DNA of 64,000 nt from Globodera rostochiensis (lineage: Eukaryota; Nematoda; Chromadorea; Rhabditida; Heteroderidae): positions 186,001-250,000 of the forward strand of contig JAEVLN010000040.1 of the NCBI GenBank assembly GCA_018350325.1. The letters run 5' to 3'. Of this stretch, positions 59,846-64,000 are shown piece by piece. The position numbers were made by a program, and so were the translations under genes. The notes below the pieces were generated by a model. That model was given only the letters and a program-made list of their open reading frames with translations, was not told the origin of the DNA and made no database searches. The first letter of the stretch is position 1. Each line of letters opens with the position of its first letter.

Positions 59846-59888
59846 CTCCGAACCTTGATCATATTTATTTTTTGGGTGCAATCGGGAC

Positions 59889-60045
59889 TAGAGACTGGTC
59901 GAGACGAGATTCTCGTAAAATCTTGACGAGATTCTCGCTCGAAAGCTCGAGATTCTCGATCTCGAGCCCAACACACCGCGACTCCAGATTTTGCAGGAAT
60001 TTTTGTCCCGTAAATCGAGATCTCCCGATCAAATTTAAACAAAAA
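59889..60045. mobile_element. TAGAG-type palindromic element
   Basis: Starts tagagactggtcgagacgag and consists of gagattctcg words, as in the 5' leaders of the microexon genes. The right border is not clear. Confidence 0.4.
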
Positions 60046-60311
60046 TTCCCTGTTCCCGAACCTGATCAGAACCCCGGAGGGGGAGGGGGGGAGGAGAGCA
60101 TCGGATTTTTGTTACCAAATTTAAAAAAAAAATTGATTGAAGCGCCTTTATTTTCGGAACAATCCAAAAAAATGTTACTTAAATACAAAAATAACATTTT
60201 ATTAAGAATTGTTCGATCGACAGTGTGACAATGTCAGAATGATCAGCAAATGCATGAAGAATTTGACGATGGATTCGGTCGGAACATGCCTCCGTGTTCT
60301 GATCAGAAGAC

Positions 60312-61429
60312 TCAGTAGCCCGGCGCGGTACGGGGCGGTGGGCAGTGGTCTGAAAGTTGGACAAATTTTGATCAATTTTTCAAAAAATCGGTTTTTCCAA
60401 TTTTGAACTCACCGCACTGTCCGCCGGCTCCTTGGCCACCAGGCTGTCCGGCCTCCCCGTTGCCTCCCGGGTTGCCAGGCCCGCCAGGCGCACCGCTGTC
60501 GCCCGCGGGTCCTTGTCCTCCGGGGTTGCCAGGCTGTCCGGGCTGTCCAGGCTCGCCAGGCGACCCAGGCTGGCCAGACGGTCCTTGTGGGCCGGGCGGG
60601 CCAACCTGGGGCGGCCCTTGGGTGAGCTGTCCGGGCGCTCCGGGTTGTCCAGGGCCTCCGGGGTTGCCGGGCTGACCGTCAGAACCAGGGGCTCCCTGGA
60701 AAAATGCGAGAAAATTTTTTTAAAAATTTTTAAATTAAATGAAAATCTGACAGGTTGTCCAGGTGGTCCACGTCCGCCTGGCGGTGCCGACTCTCCAGGC
60801 TGTCCTGGCTGTCCATTTTGACCGGGTGGTCCGGGCGGGCCGTTCTGTCCAGGCTGACCAGATTCACATTGGGGCACGCATCCGCCACCGTTTGGTGATC
60901 GGCTTGGTGGTGCGATGGCTGAAAAATTTAAAAATTTTTAAAAAATAATTCATGAAAAATAGTAGATTGACCTGGTGCTCCGGGCTGTCCAGCTCCTCCC
61001 GGTTGTCCGTCTCCGCCAGGTTGTCCAGCTTGACCAGGTGGGCCGGGCGGGCCTGGCGGCGACACTCCACAGCCACAGCACGAGCTTGCCTGACGCTTGT
61101 GACGACTGTCGTGCACAACCTTGGAGTACGCCTGGGTGCGCGTGACCTGGAACAAAAATGAGCACATTTTTTTGATCACTTGTGATCATTTTTCTAAAAC
61201 TGCTCGGACGGACCTCACGCCACATGTTGCCGGAGCGCATTTTGCAGAAGTCCACGTCGTTTTGCATCTGCGAGCCGATCTGTTGGAAGTGCTGGTAGGC
61301 AAACGGCACGGACATCACCGCAATGACGGTAGCCACGGTGGACAGGCACACGCCGAAGAAGGCCAACGTGCGCAGCGACTCCGCCTCGCGCTGGGCAGCA
61401 TGTTTGTCAAAGTCAGCACCAGAATCCAT
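60312..61429 (-). CDS. Nematode cuticle collagen (5 exons, 292 aa)
   Basis: Exons in transcript order: 61429-61214, 61146-60972, 60918-60752, 60695-60413, 60349-60312, summing to 879 nt (293 codons) in frame. The N-terminus has the nematode cuticle collagen N-terminal domain ([18 protein letters not shown], a membrane anchor, then [12 protein letters not shown]). A subtilisin-type site SRHKRQ follows, then CCGCG and Gly-X-Y blocks ([15 protein letters not shown]) interrupted by a Cys-containing gap (GGGCVPQCE). It ends [12 protein letters not shown]. The product is a secreted trimer-forming structural protein of the cuticle. The start was chosen at 61429 because a ttctaag acceptor (possible trans-splice site) abuts this ATG; an in-frame ATG at 61495 would add 22 residues. 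Confidence 0.92.
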
Positions 61430-61499
61430 CTTAGAAAGCAATTTATGCGGTTGGACCATATCACGAATTTGTTCAGGACGAAATGGCAGAATCATGATC

Positions 61500-63515
61500 A
61501 AAAGCGTTAAAGGGGGGTTTATTTCCGATCTGATCAGAGTGTTCTGATCAAATTTTGATCAAAACGCTCTATCAGATCAGCTAACATGGCAAAAAATGCC
61601 GGGAGCAGATCATGAAACAGGATTAGCAGCATATAAACAACCAAAAATATGGGTAATTTAAAGTCGGTAACTCGTGGAATTTGTGACGAGACATTTGGAA
61701 AATATCAAAAATTTTCTCAAAATTTTAACTCAAACAATTTGAAAAGTGCCACAGTCAGAAAAATTATTCAAAAATTTTCATTTAAAGGAGGAGCATTAAT
61801 AGGCCTAAACGAACTCAAACTAAAAAAGGCAAAAAAATGTTGTTTTTGTTAAATTGAGGAATTCAAAAAGAAAATGGCATTTAAAATGTGCAGGGGGGGG
61901 TGAATTTTGTTGATGTTCTCTACAATTGAAAACTGATTGAACTGGATGATCTGTCCCGTTGGGTGCCCGGCCTTAAATACTCATTGCCCCCCCCTCCCCC
62001 CGCCCCGCCCCCACAATCGCGGCACAGTCCGTCGTCGCGCCTCGGGCGTGTTAACGACGGACGCGTTTTTGTCCATTGGGGGCCTGCCTGGAACTGGGGC
62101 AATTTGTCAGGTTACCAACCAACCGATCCCCCCCCCCCCGTTTCTGCATCCAGTTGCCCCCCCCTGCCCCCCCTGCCCTCCCCCTGCCTCAGGCAACCAG
62201 ACAGACACAGAGTCAGCTAACAGTGACTACTGACACTCCAAACCATTTAGGGGAATTATTATTGGTGTGTTGGTGTCTTCTTCGTCTTCATCGCATTTTT
62301 ACACCGAAAAAATGCAAAAACAAAAAATTCTTTTTGGCCCCGCCGCCCCCGACGGACGGGGAATGTCGTCGTGGCAAATTGGGAGGGGCAGGGGGGGGGG
62401 GGAGGGGACAAAATTGCACCAACGACAAAACGACGATTTTTTTGTACACATTTAGCAGCAGCACCGCCGCTGGGCCCAAAACATAATACCCTAAAATTAA
62501 TTAATGAATTAATTTTGTTCTTTCTCTGCCCATTTGCCAAAAAAGGTGTGCTGCATGCGCGAGGGCATAAAAAAGGGGGGGGGGAGCATTTTCACTTCTT
62601 TCTTCGACACTTTCCTTGTTGTGCCCCCCCCCCCGGCGCCAATCCCCCGAGGCGACGGGGGGGGGCGACGTAATGAATAAAAATGAATTGAATTTGGGGG
62701 GCGGGGGGTTGTGCAATGGCTGCCCCGGGGTCGTTAATGACGCTATTTGGGGGGGGGGGGGGGTGTAACAGTAAAGTTACGCCACGCCACGCCAGTCGCG
62801 CACCCCGGGCGCCCTCCTCTTTCTTTTTATTTTTTATGTCAATTAATTGTTATATTTTTGATTTTAGTACAAAATGCTTAACATTTACTTAAATAATGAA
62901 ATTTGAAATGAGAAAAATTGTAACCATATTTTTTAGGTCATTTTTAAACAATTTAATATCGCGAAATCTCTAAATTTAAAGACATTTCAATTGCATCTCC
63001 GATTAATCTCCAACAATTCAAAAAAGGCTTGGTTGGGATCCCGAATAAGTTCTGAATAATTGAAAAAATGGCTCAATTGAGGTCCCGATTCACCAACATT
63101 CAAAAAAAAATCCCAAGAAAATTCCGAAGAAATCCCCCGATTCCATCCCTAGTATGACAGTTTGAAAATTTTCAAATTTCAGCTTGAATTGTTGCAAAAA
63201 GTTTAAATTTCCAAAAAAAAAGAGCAAAAAGGAAGCAAAATGAAAAAAGTCCAGAAAAGATAAAGATGAGGTAAAAAATCCAATAAATTTTGAACTAAAA
63301 TATTTATAATAATAGAGAGCACACTTTTAATCAGAGTTGGCACTCCGACGTCTGGATTCAAATTTTCGGTGTTTAGGAACCCCAAAAACATTTTTGGAGT
63401 TCGGGGGTTTTTCAACTAAAACCCAGCAATTTGAAAATTTGCTTTTTTACTTTTACATAATAGTCACATACATATAGCCACAGAAAATGCCAAATTTGAA
63501 TTCCATTGAATGAAT
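61500..63515. other. Collagen upstream region and homopolymer-rich DNA
   Basis: The first part would contain the collagen promoter, with gatca words (61490-61615). From 61890 to 62780 there are many runs of 7-15 C or G on the same strand and open frames that are composition artefacts. A 67-codon ATG frame at 61649-61852 has no supporting signal. Confidence 0.45.
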
Positions 63516-63519
63516 CACA

Positions 63520-63630
63520 TCAATCTTCTAGTCTATAACTGCCCGTCTGATCACTCGGCCTTTTGCAACGCTTTTGCGGTTTACATGTTATATTCGTGGC
63601 ATTGTCCAGCTTGACATTGGTGGACTCAAT
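63520..63630 (-). CDS. Last exon of a second galectin-like gene (partial, runs off the window)
   Basis: After the acceptor attattattag, 36 codons to a TGA read IESTNVKLDNATNITCKPQK, then RCKRPSDQTGSYRLED. This matches the final exon of the galectin-like gene at 46846-46947 in entry phase (0), length (111 versus 102 nt) and layout (VEHPHGNTDLKLAINCVPAE, RCIEPN...YL). The rest of the gene would lie beyond 64000 on the minus strand. Confidence 0.6.
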   Translation of the reverse strand: MESTNVKLDNATNITCKPQKRCKRPSDQTGSYRLED

Positions 63631-63639
63631 CTAATAATA

Positions 63640-64000
63640 ATAATAATAAGTTGATTATAATTAAACAAGCTAATGCAAAAAAAAACAACAGTTTTTCTTG
63701 ATTAGCTAATCTAAAGCATTTCGAAATTCCTTTGCCGTATTTAGGGGGAGGGGGAGGGGGTACGAGGGGTCACGTACCTCCCCCCCCCCCCCACCCCCCG
63801 TCCCCCACCCCAAAAGGAAAATTTAAGGGAAAAAACCATAGGGGGGACCCTCCAATTTTCTTAACAGATTGAGTCAAAAATTCAAATTATTTCTCGGCGG
63901 GGCCTACCGGCACCGCCGACCCCCCCCCCCCCCCCCCGCTCCCTGTAAAGCAGAAATCCCAAAACAATTTTGCTTTTTTGGAAATTGCTTAAATGGAATA
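63640..64000. other. Right edge, presumed intron
   Basis: A taataa tract, long G- and C-runs (63745, 63780, 63920) and a gccgcc/ggcgg fragment of a common repeat. No further galectin exon is visible, so the preceding exon is outside. Confidence 0.4.

Larger units (their letters stand above)
59015..60310. other. Intergenic between secreted-protein gene and collagen
   Basis: Contains a ccccgacccctcggg-type repeat (59450-59535), a TAGAG element (59889-60045), a plus-strand exon-like stretch at 59711-59845, and the likely 3' end of the collagen gene. Confidence 0.45.

Noticed and set aside
60403..60821. Plus-strand Pro-rich frames opposite the collagen
   Set aside because: Antisense shadow of the Gly-X-Y repeats.
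61649..61852. 67-codon ATG frame upstream of the collagen
   Set aside because: No splice or polyadenylation context, Asn/Lys-rich as expected from AT-rich DNA, in the collagen promoter region.
61900..62720. Several Pro- or Gly-rich open frames on both strands
   Set aside because: Caused by C- and G-runs of 7-15 bases; frames mirror each other and lack gene structure.

Overview
The window reads as nuclear DNA of a plant-parasitic-type nematode. The evidence is a cuticle collagen with the nematode N-terminal domain and a complete 5-exon structure, interstitial TTAGGC-type (nematode telomere) repeats, short AT-rich introns with GT/GC-AG borders, and abundant minisatellites and small hAT-like elements. 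A promoter minisatellite full of ATGCCA hexamers (the 'DOG box' reported for dorsal-gland effectors of potato cyst nematodes) and one GC-AG intron point toward a cyst nematode (Globodera/Heterodera group), but that is inference.

Region 1 (0-5 kb): fragments of an unrecognised minus-strand gene, a 1.265-kb non-coding tandem duplication, and a possible neuropeptide-precursor-like exon.

Region 2 (5.4-35.3 kb): the most striking part. It is a same-strand tandem array of six copies (A-F) plus a fragment (G) of a secreted-protein gene made almost entirely of microexons. Exon 1 (139 nt) encodes a signal peptide. It is followed by 21-, 27-, 30-, 33-, 36-, 42-, 45- and 48-nt exons. All are symmetric phase 1-1 and flanked by recognisable AG/GT sites, so modules can be added, lost or swapped without breaking the frame. 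Copy A joins 13 exons into one uninterrupted 179-aa frame. A, B, C and E keep the signal peptide. D and F share a deletion that removes it. Upstream of the copies lie ATGCCA/poly-G minisatellite units and a TATA box; downstream lie 33-bp and 16-bp minisatellites. Copies B-C and D-E are a ~9.2-kb tandem segmental duplication. hAT-like elements sit in introns with visible target duplications and empty paralogous sites.

Region 3 (37.4-64 kb): an inverted pair of related loci. On the plus strand are a 20-exon, 915-aa secreted protein of repeated galectin-like domains, a 236-aa secreted protein of unknown family, and a single-pass membrane protein gene. On the minus strand, in mirror order, are a diverged membrane protein gene, a 238-aa paralogue of the secreted protein, a cuticle collagen (only on this arm), and, at the right edge, the last exon of a second galectin-like gene. 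Several introns of these genes are filled by minisatellites (24, ~80, ~62, ~31 and 50 bp).

All exon structures were derived by eye from splice signals, frame and codon usage; no transcript or database search was available.
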